Origin: Carex sylvatica
Taxonomy: Eukaryota > Streptophyta > Magnoliopsida > Poales > Cyperaceae
Direction of reading: 5' to 3'
NCBI GenBank assembly: GCA_964058845.1
Contig: CAXKVR010000027.1
Span: 206,704 to 270,703 of the forward strand
DNA length: 64,000 nt
Position 1 is the stretch's first letter. Each line of letters opens with the position of its first letter. The position numbers and the translations under genes are program-made. Shown in pieces: positions 47,301 to 57,678 of this stretch. The notes beneath the pieces are model-generated. The model had not been told where the DNA came from, made no database searches, and saw only the letters and a list, made by a program, of their open reading frames with translations.

Positions 47301-50300
47301 TTCTGTTGTCGATCTCGAAACAACTGACTGCTTCTTGCTCTTTCAGGAGACCAAGTTTTCCCCTACGAATATGCATTAGCCAGATGTGGACCTCCTGTCA
47401 TCTTGTCAACTGGCCCAGTCAGAGTCATAATAGCTCTCAATGTTCATGTGTCCATTCTGCCTGAAAATCAAGCTCTTTTTCGGTGCACTATTCAGGTACC
47501 TCAGAATGTGATACACGTCCATATGGTCCTTCCTATGATCATGCATGTAGCGGCTCACCATGCTTAATGCAAATGAGATATCGGGACGAGTATGTGTCAA
47601 ATAGATCAATCTGCCTACCAGTCTCTGGTACCTCTCACGATCAACCGGTTCTCCTATCTCTGCACTCATCTTGGCTTTCACATCAATTGGAGAAATTGCA
47701 GGCTTGCACCCTAACATGCCTGTCTCAGTGAGCAGGTCTAGCACATACTTCCTTTGGAACAGAACAATCTCTTCGGGGGCATGGGTCACCTCAATGCCGA
47801 GAAAGTATCTGAGTCGTCCCAAGTCCTTTACCTCAAACTCCTTTTCCAATTTCACCTTCAGCTGAACGATCTCTCTCATCATCCCCAGTGATAATCATGT
47901 CATCCACATATACGGCAAGCATAGTGGTGTGAGCTCTTCGTTGCCTAAAAAACACTGTATGGTCTGCATTGGTTTGCCGATACCCCATGTCTACTATAGC
48001 CTTCCTGAACCTGTCAAATCAAGCTCAAGGGGATTGCTTCAGCCCATAAAGATACTTTTGAGTCGGCACACTTTACTCACTGTCCTTTTCGTGCCAAAAC
48101 CTAGTGGTATCTCTATGTACACCTTCTCCAACAAGTCATTATGAAGAAAAACATTATTCATGTCGAGTTGGTGTAACTTCCACCCCCCATTTGCGACTAA
48201 GAAAACCAGTGTTCGTACTGTGCTCATCTTCGCCACAGGTGCAAAGGTCTCATCATAGTCTATACCATAGGTCTGACTGTACCCCTTTGTCACCAATCGG
48301 GCCTTGTACCGCTTGACCTTCCCTTCTGGGTTTTGCTTCACTGTGAAGACCCATTTGTATCCAACGACCTTTTTGCTGGGTGGTAGTGACACGAGCTCCC
48401 AGGTTTTGTTCTTGGCGAGGGCCTCAAGTTCCTCTAGCATGGCTGCTTCTCATTTTGGATCCTCCTTAGCATCCTGCCAACACCTAGAAATAGAGATAAT
48501 GTCCAAAGATGCAATGAATGCTCTATGTACAGGTGATATATGTGAGTAAGAGACAAATTTGGCAATGTCATGTGGGAAACCATATCGGTCAGGAGGAATG
48601 CCTGTATTCTCGCGAGAAGTCCTTCTTACCGATAGGGGAGTGGAAGGAGTAGAGATGAATCATATCACCTGTGTATCCTGAGTCTGCGGTGGATGGGGAA
48701 GGTGTCTCAGGAGTCGAGGTAGGCAGGAACAAGGGACTTGACACAAGCGGCACTGTAGGTAATGTTTCCTCATTCTCCTTTCGTCTCCTTGTGTACACTC
48801 TCAGTTCCTCCTGAGCCTGAGGTCCACCACCCTCGGGATCAGTCTCTCCCTGATTCGGCACAACGACCGACTCTATAACCGGCACAACAGCCGACTCCCT
48901 GGACAAGGGATAACCCCTACACCCACCATCTGCTGCATCTCACCACTATTACTATTCTCCTCCTCTCGCCTTGTACCTCCTGTATCGAGCGAGTCTCCAA
49001 AGGGTGAGGTAACCTCGAAAGTGTAGTATGACTTAAGCTCTCGAAACGTAACATCCAAACTCACAAACAACCTCTTCTCAACAGGGCTCCAACACATATA
49101 TCCCTTTTGAGTGACCGAGTATCCCACAAAGACACATTTGATCGCCCTTGGGTTCAGTTTTTCCACATTGAGCCTTCTGTTCTGCACAAAACATATACAT
49201 CCAAAGGTCCTCAAAGGAATGATATCCCCATTCTTACCTTGCCACACCTCAAACGGAGACTTCCACTCCAATACTCGTGAGGGCATCCTATTGATCAGTT
49301 GGGCAGCGGTCTTGACTGTTTGCCCCCACAAGTATTTCGGTATATTCATAGCAAACATCATACTTCTAGCTACTTCCAGGAGATGTCTATTATTTTGTTC
49401 TGCTACCCCATTCTGCTCAAGTGTGTATGGACAAGTGGTCTGATGCTTTATTTCCTGGGATGACATGTACACCCCAAAGGCCCTATTGTTGTACTCCGTC
49501 CTATTATCAGACCTGAATACCTTCACAACTGCCACATGTTGAGTCTGAATCACTTTGTGAAAATCCCTAAAGCACGAAAGAACCTCACTCTTGTGTTTCA
49601 TCAAATAAAGTCAAGTCACACGAGAACAACAATCAATGAAAGTCACAAAATATCAAAAATCACTAACAGTAGGTGTAGGACAAGGTCCCCATACGTCAGA
49701 ATGTATCAAATCAAAAGTACTATAACTCCTAGACTCAGAACTAACATAAGAACTCCTAGTGTGCTTGCCCAACTCACAAGCATCACAAACAAGTTTATAT
49801 TTGTTAGCTTTTTCAAATAAAATGTGATACAAACGACTTAAAAGGCCAAAAGAAGGGTGGTTCAAACGCTTGTGATGGAGTAGCAACAAGTCTTCCACAG
49901 TACTCCCAACTCCTCCAGGGCTCTCCACAATTGATGAAAGGGCTGAGTCCATCCCATCTCGATCTATGTACCACAGTCCACTGTGCCATGTACCAGTCCC
50001 GAGCCTCATGCCCATCCTCTTCTCCTGGAAGATCACCTTAGGAATATCAAAAGTAACAACACAATTTAGTTGGAGGATAATTGCACTTATAGATAAGAGA
50101 TTTACAGAAAAAAGAGGAGCATACAAAACATTGGACATAGTTAGAGAGTTGATACATTTTACTGTACCCTTACCAACCACAGGCCGAACTGTACCATTAG
50201 CTGTCTGGATGCTTTCTGGAGCTGCTAGGCGAGTATAGGAAAAGAACTCCCCAGCAGCACCTGTCACATGCCTAGACGCACCATAATTAACTATCCACTC

Positions 50301-52998
50301 GGCTGACCTAGTTGTAGGAATAGAGGCAAGAGCGAGTGAATCACAAGTACTTGTGACTGACTGAGCAGACAGAGCAAAGTTACCCTTAGATGAAGATGAA
50401 GTTGATGCATTATCTCCCACACTCACTGCCTTCTGCTTCCTCAGCATCTGAGAGAACCCATCCAAGAGTGCCTGATCCTTCTCAGTGAGATCTCCACCAG
50501 CTTCTTCTTCCTCTGCAAGTGCCTGGTTGCCTCCTCTTCCACCTCTCCGACCTTCACGACCGCGACCACGACTCCCAAACTGCCCCCCTTCCACCTGTTT
50601 CTCTCTCCTTGGGTGGCTTAGGACAAGTCTGCTTCAGGTGACCTATCTCACCACAGTTGTAACACTGTCGAGTCTCGCCTCTGTACCCTGTGTTACATGA
50701 GTTGGAGACTGCTAGAGCTGACTTCACCTGTGGAAGTCCTCCTGCTTTAGCCTGCAGTCCAATCCGGCTCTCCTCCTGTATCATAGCCGAGATCGCTTCA
50801 TCCAGTGAGGAAATCTTTGGCTGAGCTAGTAGCACTGCACACCTTGGCTCAAATGCCGGGTTCAACCCCCTCATAAAGTGCATAGTCTTCCTCTGGACTC
50901 TATCATCTCTTTTCTTGCACTCGGGGTCCTTGCAACACGAGGGTGGTGAGAAGTGATCATAGTCTGCCCACAGTCGCTCCAAATCTGCGGCATACTCCTA
51001 GATCTCTCTCTCTCTCTGTGCCACTGCCTCTATCTCCCGCTCGATCTGGAACACCCTCAAGTTGTTGTCGACTCCTGCATAGATCCTTTGCAGCTTCCCT
51101 CCGACATCACTCACGGCTTCTATGCCATCCACCGTGACAGTGATAGACGCGACCATCGAGTTCAGAAGCCAGGTATGCAGCAGGCTATGAGTAGTATTCC
51201 ACTCATTGTGCTCAATCGAGTCCTTCGCTGGTTCTCCCTTCTCACCTGTCAGATAGCCCTCCAGGTTCTTTCCTGATAGAGCCCTCTTAACCCGATGTGA
51301 CCAGCTCAAATACGTGGCTGATCCATCAAGTTTCAGCTCCACATTCTGAAGATCTAGTTTGACCTGCACCTGAGCAGGTGCTGAGATAGCAGTCTTGGTC
51401 GAGGCACTAGCTTCCTGTATGAGCCCGACCAAGACCTTCAGAACCTCAGGATCAATCTTCCCCAGACACTCCAATCCCGTAACATCCTCAGACACACGGA
51501 TCCAAGTCTCGATTACACGCGATCTTGATCTAATACCTTTTCCTTCTCTTAACCCGATCTTGATTTTACTCATCAAGACGAGATCCACATCATCTCCTCC
51601 TTTCTTCTTCTCCTTCGTGGCTCGATCTTGATTTAACGCATCAAGAATCGAGCTCAAACCCGATCTAAACTCCGATCAAAACCCGTCTCTCGAGTATCGT
51701 GGGGTGTAGGCCCCCACGCCAGCCTAATCAATCACAAGTACCTACCTTGTTGGCTGACTGGTCTAGAAGAAAAAGAAGAACCGGTCTAGAAGAGATCTGC
51801 CGTGAAAAAAAGAAGATCGGAGGTGGCTGAAGAAGAGGGCAGAGCTACCGTGAGGGGTGGCGGAGCTCAGCTGAGGGAGGACGGAGCAGATCGGAGCTAG
51901 GCAGAGGTCCGATAGGTACTAGGCGGAGCGGAGCAGGAGCTTGGCGGAGCTCAAACCATCCCAGCAGAGCAGCTACGGCTTAGCTCAATAGAGCAGTCAG
52001 TGACCTGGCGGAGCCCAGCAGGACCAGGCAGCGGCCTGGCGAAGGTCAGGCGATGCCACCTGAGGCGATGGCTGGGCGGAGCTGTTCTGGTCTGGATCGG
52101 ATCTGTGCTACAGTAGCAGGATAGAGAGAGAAAAGGGAATCTAGGGTTTTGTTTGGCTCTGATACCAAATAGAAAAATATAAAATGGTTCTAAAATGAAT
52201 TGTATTAATTCCTTAGTTCTCTTGGGCCTTTTTAGGCGTCACAAATTACATCCGTAACTCTATTCTTTCTATAATTTCTTTCTTACCAAAAGGACCCTAT
52301 AACTTCTATTAATGCGATAAACATACATTAAATCTCAACAGTTTACAAAGTTTCCTTGTTAATGGAAAATGTTTTATATCATTGTTGCCGTGTTTTATTT
52401 TGACGCCATTCATACTAACAAAGTACAAGGGTACTAAATAAATTCAAGGGTCAAATGAAACGGTGAATATATCCTCTATTATAATTGTGTCCTGACCATT
52501 CATATTTTTATCTGCATTACGAAAAGCAAATAAAAATTGCCAACTGCTATAATATTTAAAGGGTTATTTATGATTTCATTTAATTCATAAGTTGAAAAGA
52601 GGTGGTTCTTAGGATCCAATTTAATTTCTACTTTCTCAACTTTGTTTGGATATTCTGTACTTGCTGAAAAGGGCGTCTGTGAAACCATCCTGATAACTTG
52701 CAAACCTGTTTTACAATCATCTTTCTTCAATAAGTTGCAAAACAAGTTAAATTGACACCAAAACCTAAATCTGACTTACCGATCTTTTGTGGTCAGGCAC
52801 CATGCTGTCATGTATGAGGGACAAGGTGGGCCCGTGCAGAGCACCAGCAAACCCAAGCTAGAGAGCTTGACTCTCTGTAGCAAGGTCTTGGACCTACTAA
52901 GGCCCGATGTAATGCATCTGTTGTCTCATCTGAGACCCGACCCCAACTCCTCTGTTTATGCAGCCAACCATCCAAAAATAGTGCAAAACCCGACTTAA
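35374..52998 (+). CDS. MED23: Mediator subunit MED23, tandem copy 2
   Basis: 21 exons matching copy 1: 35374-35460, 35554-35597, 35887-35986, 36383-37339, 37678-37918, 38189-38403, 38819-39020, 39364-39638, 39976-40059, 40210-40304, 40818-40980, 41286-41531, 42012-42182, 42247-42357, 42542-42667, 42761-42906, 43046-43289, 44743-45445, 45930-46111, 46595-46698, 52797-52998. The spliced frame is open: 1565 aa. All exon lengths equal copy 1 except exon 18 (703 against 688 bp, from QSSGQTLGV and a small deletion). Signature blocks are as in copy 1. Where the copies differ, this one more often keeps the residues I recall as conserved in plant MED23 (MARPACEAV, ADRVLAFYSS, CIDFLDFVDKL, LCAGAWML). 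The product would be a nuclear Mediator tail subunit. Intron 20 is about 6.1 kb because an antisense Copia element sits in it; introns 10, 17 and 18 also carry insertions. Splice sites around them are intact, so function is plausible but transcript level could be affected. Confidence 0.95.
40470..40640 (-). mobile_element. SINE with 5S rRNA-derived segment, copy 2 intron 10
   Basis: Read on the minus strand: a 49-bp block (40581 to 40533) nearly identical to the 3' half of plant 5S rRNA, including AGTAGTACTAGGACGGGTGA and CCTCCTGGGAAGTCC; then GGGTTTCATTTCTAGCCTAC and CCAACTTGTTTGGGA (40515 to 40482), the SINE tail also seen at 23197-23281; then AAGAAGAAG. Copy 1 intron 10 lacks it. The upstream boundary is unclear and may extend to about 40690. 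The 5S part retains the internal control region (box C side), which could serve as a Pol III promoter piece. Confidence 0.7.
43322..43440. mobile_element. MITE core fragment, copy 2 intron 17
   Basis: Contains AAAAAAATAGTAAATTTTTT, TCTAAAATTTGGTGTCCGAG and CAGTTTGAACTTTGAAAATA, a one-arm version of the core common to MITEs A, B and C. The other arm is absent. Marks the left edge of a 1.4-kb insertion that copy 1 lacks (its intron 17 is 159 bp). Confidence 0.5.
43484..44092 (+). mobile_element. Possible Helitron-like insertion, copy 2 intron 17
   Basis: The right end reads ATGCATGGGCACGATACTAGT, close to the GGGCACGATACTAGT ending common in plant Helitrons, with CTAGT at 44088-44092. A TCTCTAC start is available at 43484. 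The interior is AT-rich with repeated GTCATTTA words (about 43765-43990) and no Rep/helicase frame. A clear 3' hairpin was not established, so this is tentative. Confidence 0.35.
44159..44560 (-). mobile_element. Probable LINE 3' fragment, copy 2 intron 17
   Basis: On the minus strand the piece ends in a poly(A) run (plus-strand T-run at 44159-44170) preceded by TTTCAATATGAAATCGGTGG and TATACCACC, a common LINE 3' UTR pattern. Upstream (44380-44520) short frames such as EEESSPDMAQAVDLLLS are seen, with stops. It includes a short CCCTAAA-type run at 44292-44312. TSD not found; the 5' extent is uncertain. Confidence 0.4.
45511..45912. other. 400-bp insertion in MED23 copy 2 intron 18
   Basis: Intron 18 is 91 bp in copy 1 but 484 bp here; the ends of the intron still align. 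The extra piece is moderately GC-balanced, has words such as GACCTGAGATGACCTCAAG and ACTGAACCTGAGTCGATCTG, and no recognised element ends or frame. Nature unknown; probably an unclassified mobile element fragment. Confidence 0.5.
46791..46954 (-). repeat. Copia 3' LTR
   Basis: 164 bp, near-identical to 52168-52340. On the minus strand it starts TGTTGAGATTTAATGTATAT. Short LTRs under 200 bp are typical of some plant Copia lineages. Confidence 0.92.
46955..46965 (-). other. Copia polypurine tract
   Basis: On the minus strand TTGAAGCGGAG immediately precedes the 3' LTR start TGTTGAG. A purine-rich run in this place primes plus-strand synthesis in LTR elements. Confidence 0.8.
46966..51660 (-). 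pseudogene. Copia gag-pol polyprotein, decayed
   Basis: Minus strand, in order. Gag from ATG at 51657 (UBN2-type, LDGSATYLSWSHRVKRAL), one in-frame TAG at 50998, then a zinc knuckle C-x2-C-x4-H-x4-C (CYNCGEIGHLKQTC). A frameshift lies near 50580, at a run of six G. Protease motif reads NYGAS where DSGAS is expected. GAG_pre-integrase HHCC is present. The integrase core carries SDVWGP, FRSDNRTEY and YTLEQNGVAEQ, with in-frame TGAs near 49640-49655 and 49615. A frameshift lies near 48900. Reverse transcriptase blocks at 48440-48039 (WVFTVKQNPEGKVKRYKARL) and 47882-47406 (RYFLGIEV); the YVDD box at 47910-47899 is in another frame, so frameshifts flank it. RNase H remnants continue to about 46970. 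It cannot make a full polyprotein. Stops look like C-to-T or G-to-A changes, as expected after cytosine methylation. Confidence 0.9.
52155..52167 (-). other. Copia primer-binding site (initiator tRNA-Met)
   Basis: The minus strand reads TGGTATCAGAGCC directly after the 5' LTR. This matches the sequence complementary to the 3' end of plant initiator tRNA-Met, the usual Copia primer. Confidence 0.92.
52168..52340 (-). repeat. Copia 5' LTR
   Basis: 173 bp on the minus strand from TGTTGAGA to TCTATT. It carries a segment around GAGTTACGGATGTAA that the 3' LTR lacks. Next to the PBS. Confidence 0.92.
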
Positions 52999-53771
52999 AA
53001 ATAGGTGCCTGATCTATGTATGTAAGTTGTTTTATTAGACATAGTTTAGGGTCTCATCTGACAATGGGCTGGCATGTGAGGTTTGTGTTGTGCAATATAC
53101 CTGTTGTATTTATTATTTATTGATCAAAATTAGGAGTCCTAGCTTGTTTGAAGAAGTAACTAAGTGTGGAGATCCACTTCTCCTCAAGTTTGTACCCAAA
53201 ATAATTTTGCATTTGAATGCGCCAATAAAAAAATTGTGCTCCTTATCTTATTGGATCACAGTTCAAAACTAAAGTTATAAAATATACACGAGACCTATAA
53301 AATATGCACGAGACCTGGTCAATTGACCACCACAAATTCCCTGCTATATTGGGTTCTTTTGGTATGTGATCTGGAATCCTAAAAAACATATCCAAATATA
53401 TTAGCGTCACATCAGATAGTATATAAACGAAGTCTTGACTTGAATATATCTCCATTTATGTTATATAAAGTATAAACTACGAAAAATTTGACGATAAATA
53501 AATGCGAAAGATGGTTTCAAAGAGTTTAATATAGTCTGACTTCTTCCCCGCTATACGTGAGAAGTGTCGGGGTCACAAATAGTTTAATATGAATTCATTA
53601 ATAAAGAATCCGGCGAAATATTCTTTGGTAAATATTGCATGAACTATTAACTTTGCTTAAATTTGCGACAGATGTAACCACGATCTTTTGACCTGAAATT
53701 TAATTTAACGTGTCGTCCAAGATCCGGCTTTTTTTTTTAACGCATAAATCTATTGTGTTACCATTATCTCG
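52999..53771. other. 3' flank of MED23 copy 2, then intergenic
   Basis: Aligns with the copy 1 3' flank until about 53135 (GACATAGTTTAGGGTCT and GCAATATACCT shared), which sets the right edge of the duplication. The rest has no coding signal. Confidence 0.5.
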
Positions 53772-53783
53772 CTTACTCGGTGA

Positions 53784-54076
53784 TTTTTTTTTGAAGAATT
53801 GGCAGAGGCTGCAAGTGATTTTATTGAAATGGTGAAATATTTACATACATCAAAAACTGAGAGGATCTTATGCCTATTGACATCAGTACATGATCCTCTT
53901 CATCACTAGCTGCCACAATTACTAACCCACAACCTTCCCACATCTATAGCTCTTACAGCAGTGTCCTCCGGAGGTACCCGGATATCGCGAAAAATCTGGT
54001 TATTGCGCTTCAACCAGATATGCCAGCAGGTACTAACGAACCACACCGAGATCATGTGAAAAGTAGAGATCTCTCT
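53784..54076 (-). mobile_element. 5'-truncated LINE 3' end
   Basis: Flanked by CTTACTCGGTGA (53772-53783) and CTTACTCAGTGA (54077-54088), a 12-bp TSD with one difference. On the minus strand it encodes the C-terminal tail typical of plant LINE reverse transcriptases (STCWHIWLKRNNQIF then DIRVPPEDTAVRAIDVGRLW), stops, and ends in a short poly(A) (plus-strand T-run at 53784). Its 5' truncation and A-tail fit target-primed reverse transcription. Confidence 0.85.
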
Positions 54077-54088
54077 CTTACTCAGTGA

Positions 54089-54774
54089 ATTTAAAATCAG
54101 ACAAGTAACCCATGTAATACAGGATTAAATTTTTTTTAGACTCTTCAATCTAATGACAATAAATAGTGCTTCAAATGCTATGACAATCAAATGGATGTTC
54201 TATTGACGTCCAATTGACGCAAACACTGAGAGATAATATTAACCGATTTTGGTATTACTTAGCTGTGAGTACATATTCCTAATTAGTTGATTTTTTTTAC
54301 TTACTATATGAGAATGATCTAATGTTTACTTAACAGTCACTATCAAATTTTTCGAAAAAGAAAAAGAAAAAAGGAAGAATGGTCTAATGTTATAAAATAT
54401 AAATCCAAAGACTAGATCCGTGCTTGAGATAACGGGGGGATTATTTGGTAAGAAAGTGTTTTGCATTGTTTGACTAAGTTTACAATGTCAAATTATTATG
54501 TCTTGAATTTGCCAGATGTATATATTCTGACGCAAGATGACACATGCAAAAATTACTAACAAGCTACTATTTCCGACTCAAAATAGTTATAATTTGAATT
54601 GTTAGTATATATATGTTTCTTTTCTTTCGTTAAGCATTTGTTATCTATATTTTTAGTTGGATATACTTTGCTATTTGAGCATCTTTTTGCATCATAATCA
54701 GCATATTTTATACAAGGCTCAATCATTTTTTTCGATGTACATTGTGTTCTTTGCGGATCGGTTCCATTACTATT
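54089..54774. other. AT-rich intergenic DNA
   Basis: No conserved frame or terminal repeat recognised. The frames at 54556-54845 are low-complexity and overlap the next MITE. Confidence 0.45.
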
Positions 54775-54782
54775 TAGTTTAT

Positions 54783-55201
54783 GAGGAGGATTCAAATGCC
54801 TCTATTTTTTGTGTTTTTATTATGCTTTCATTTTTAAAAATTTAAATAACTCAAAGTTTAAAACTTAAATATCAAAATAAAATCATTAGATGTGATTATG
54901 TTATTTTCTCTCTGTGTCCATAAAAAATTATCACATTTTGATTTTGATTTTATATGAATCATTAACTTGAAAATTCAATGTCTAGAAATTATCCATATTA
55001 GTATACATTTTTACAAGTTCAAGATGACAACTAAAACAAAGTTAAAATGTTATAATATTTTACACGTGCATAGATAAAATGATGTAGTTCATATTCAACG
55101 GTTTTATTTTGAATTTTAAAATTTAAATTTTGAGTTATTAAAGTTTTTAAAAATAGAGGCACGATAAAAAGACACAAAAAATTAGAGGCATTTGAACCTC
55201 T
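54783..55201. mobile_element. hAT-type MITE, 419 bp
   Basis: Ends GAGGAGGATTCAAATGCCTC and, inverted, AGAGGTTCAAATGCCTCTAA. The 8-bp direct repeat TAGTTTAT sits at 54775-54782 and 55202-55209. Arms of about 100 bp are AT-rich with TTTTTAAAAA. The 8-bp TSD suggests hAT, though the TIR differs from the full hAT element in this window. Confidence 0.75.
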
Positions 55202-55209
55202 TAGTTTAT

Positions 55210-56034
55210 TGTTACGACGTAGCTGTGCGTTGAATGTGCGCTAAACACATATTCATTGGATACGATCATATCATATATAAACCATTCCTATTATATATGT
55301 AATATAATAGACATATATAGATAGCATATATTGTATTTTAGTAAAAAAGTATCATTGTATTGTTATTCTCTCTAAAAGTTAGACGGTCTCAAATCATATG
55401 AGTCTTGTTTTAACTATAAAATATTTGACCAAGAAATATCATACTTCGAGCCTCATCTTTCATAAAAATGTGCACTTTAGCTAAAACATAATTCAATATA
55501 GTTAAAAGGTGTGCATTTTGAGTTTACAATAGATGACATTATTTCAAAAACTATTGTGTGTTTGTTTCAGTCACAAAACTATACATTCTACTTGCAACTT
55601 GCAAGAAGTGTTTATTCTGACGGACATGAATATAATTATTAAAAATTCAAATAATCACACACACATATTGAACTAAAATAAGTAAGTATTTATTTTATTT
55701 TAAAGAAGGTACATTGTATGTTGAAGAATTAACTGTAAGTAGAAAACAGAATATACATTACATTAATTTGTGGGTGGTAAAATTTTGATTCCTACTGTAG
55801 CTCTGGATGACTGTATCCTACTGTACGCAGAGAGAGCACAAATTAAACCAACTTAATTATCAATATCACGCAATGCATATCCGTTATTTGTAACGCCAAT
55901 ATATCTCGAGTGTTTGAGCTACATAGGATGAAATGAAATGTACGGATCCACATCCAGCCGTATTTTTCGCTCACACCGACGCGTAAGCATGCCTCTCTTC
56001 TCTCTCTTCTCTCTTTTCGCCACCTATTTCTTCT
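55210..56034. other. Upstream region of the MYB gene
   Basis: AT-rich with no coding signal. An ACCAACT at 55847-55853 fits the ACC(A/T)A(A/C)(T/C) site of secondary-wall MYBs (SMRE), but a 7-mer is weak evidence. A CT-rich tract at about 55990-56020 precedes the TATA box. Confidence 0.4.
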
Positions 56035-56040
56035 TATAAA
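56035..56040 (+). promoter_or_regulatory. TATA box of the MYB gene
   Basis: TATAAA 98 bp before the ATG, followed by a CT-rich leader (TCTCTCCCTTTCC) typical of plant 5' UTRs. Position agrees with a transcript start about 30 bp downstream, giving a leader of roughly 65 bases. Confidence 0.6.
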
Positions 56041-56132
56041 ACCAATCTCTCCCTTTCCACCGACCCCTACTCTTTGCTCTTCTCCCCTCTTCTAGTTTCT
56101 AGATCCTTCCTTTCCTTTCTCTGATCACAGAG

Positions 56133-57058
56133 ATGGGGAGGCAACCGTGCTGTGCAAAGGTGGGGTTAAAGAAAGGTCCCTGGAGCCCAGACGAAGATAA
56201 AAGGCTACTCAATTTTTTACTCAACAATCCCCTTTGCTGCTGGCGCCTTGTCCCCAAGCTCGCTGGTAATTAATTCTGTTATTGTAATTTAATTTATCAA
56301 TTATCTCCACATTTCACATTCACGCTCGAATTTTTCTCTTGTTTTGGTCGAATTAAATTAATCCGTTGTTGGTTTGTGTAGGTTTGCTGAGGTGTGGGAA
56401 GAGTTGCAGATTAAGGTGGCTAAATTATCTCAGACCAGATTTGAAGAGGGGATTGTTGTCTGAATCTGAAGAGAAGCTTGTAATCGATCTCCATGCTCAG
56501 TTTGGAAACAGGTTCTCTTTCTATCTTTCTTTCTCAGTTTTTCTCATAAAACAGAAATAGAAATAAAATGTTTTCTCTTTTCTCTTTTTCTTTATATTTT
56601 ATTTATAGTTTCTGTTTCCTTTTTATTTTCCTTGTAGGTGGTCGAAGATTGCGGCTCAGTTACCGGGCCGAACCGACAACGAGATTAAGAACCTATGGAA
56701 TACTCACATCAAGAAAAAGTTAGCCAAAATGGGCATCGACCCGATAACCCACAAGCCCGTTTCTCCATCGGAGAATGCCTCTGATGATCACCATGAAGAA
56801 GGAGAAGGAGAAGGAGAAGAAGAAGAAGAAGAGAAGACTCCTACGGTTAGTCTCTGTTCTGACTCGGAGAAAAGCCTCGTAAGCTCCTCTGTTTCTTCTT
56901 CAGCTTGTTCCTCTAACTCGGCTTCTCTGATGAGTAAAGACGAGGCGATAGAGGTACCGACGATAGATTGGGATGAACCAATGTGGCTTTTGGAGATGGA
57001 TGAATTCAAGAATTTCGAGTATTTCTCTGCTGATCTTGATTCAAATCTCTGTTTTTGA
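56133..57058 (+). CDS. R2R3-MYB transcription factor
   Basis: Exons 56133-56265 (133 bp), 56382-56511 (130 bp) and 56638-57058: the canonical R2R3-MYB gene structure. Product 227 aa. It starts [21 protein letters not shown]2 and R3 run to about residue 115, with the DNA-contact helix [19 protein letters not shown] in R2 and [19 protein letters not shown] in R3. The tail is short: an acidic Glu/Gly run near residue 145, a Ser-rich stretch, and a C-terminal [14 protein letters not shown] segment that looks like an activation motif. [19 protein letters not shown] and [11 protein letters not shown] place it near MYB20/42/43/85 or MYB40/99 (subgroup 8 relatives), several of which control secondary wall and phenylpropanoid genes. 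Odd points: NNPLCCWR where relatives have NGHCCWR, and NLWNT rather than NHWNT. No symbol is assigned because orthology cannot be settled by eye. Confidence 0.92.
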
Positions 57059-57678
57059 TCAGGAATTATTATCTGATGCTCAGTTATGTTCTTAGCATTT
57101 GTGCAGTTTCTGAGAAGCTTTTAAAAACTTTTCATATGGAAATTATAATCTGCTCTAGGTAGGAAGTTGGAATTTTACCTTTTTTAGGGGCTGCTTTCTA
57201 ATGTCCTTTTTTTTTTTTGCATCAACTTTCTAATGTCCTTTCATTATGCATGAGGTGAGTGGGGTGAGGTACATGAAATGTGAAGTATATATTATAATTT
57301 ATAGTAAAGGATTTGACAATGTTCGTTGTCAGCTTTTTCCTGCTCTGTTGGTAAATTAGTTATTGTTTCTTTTTTGGCAATTTCTAGATAAAAAATTTCG
57401 TCTTCGTCTTATTATATGTCATTAACTAATGTTGAAATCATATATACATGCATCAATCATTTTTACACAGTTATTTACATATACATACCGATTAGCATCC
57501 TTCAAAAATCTCCTAAAAAATTTCGGCCACCCAAATTAATAAAAATCTCTTAAAAATTTCGGCCACCCAAATTCAAATCCTGATTAGATGCACTAGCTAG
57601 TTTATTTTCAAATTAAATTTTGGCCGTCGTGAGTTAATAAAAAAAAATTAACTTATTATTTTTCTTATTTATATTTTG
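57059..57678. other. 3' flank of MYB gene
   Basis: 3' UTR and AT-rich flank. A short two-copy tandem repeat at about 57505-57580 contains TTTCGGCCACCCAAATT twice. No gene seen. Confidence 0.5.

Larger units (their letters stand above)
46791..52340 (-). mobile_element. Ty1/Copia LTR retrotransposon, antisense in intron 20
   Basis: 5550 bp, minus orientation, flanked by the 5-bp TSD GTTTA (46786-46790 and 52341-52345); copy 1 has a single GTTTACAAA at this site. LTRs are 164 and 173 bp, begin TGTTGAG and end CTATT (not the usual CA). Primer-binding site and polypurine tract are present. The order gag, protease, integrase, reverse transcriptase, RNase H identifies Copia. LTRs differ by a few substitutions and two indels (a duplicated GCGATAAT and a ~20-bp gap in the 3' LTR), so it is not very recent. 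The coding region is broken by stops and frameshifts. Confidence 0.95.

Noticed and set aside
47483..50238. Plus-strand frames of 60-110 codons inside the Copia element
   Set aside because: Antisense shadows of the minus-strand gag-pol frame.
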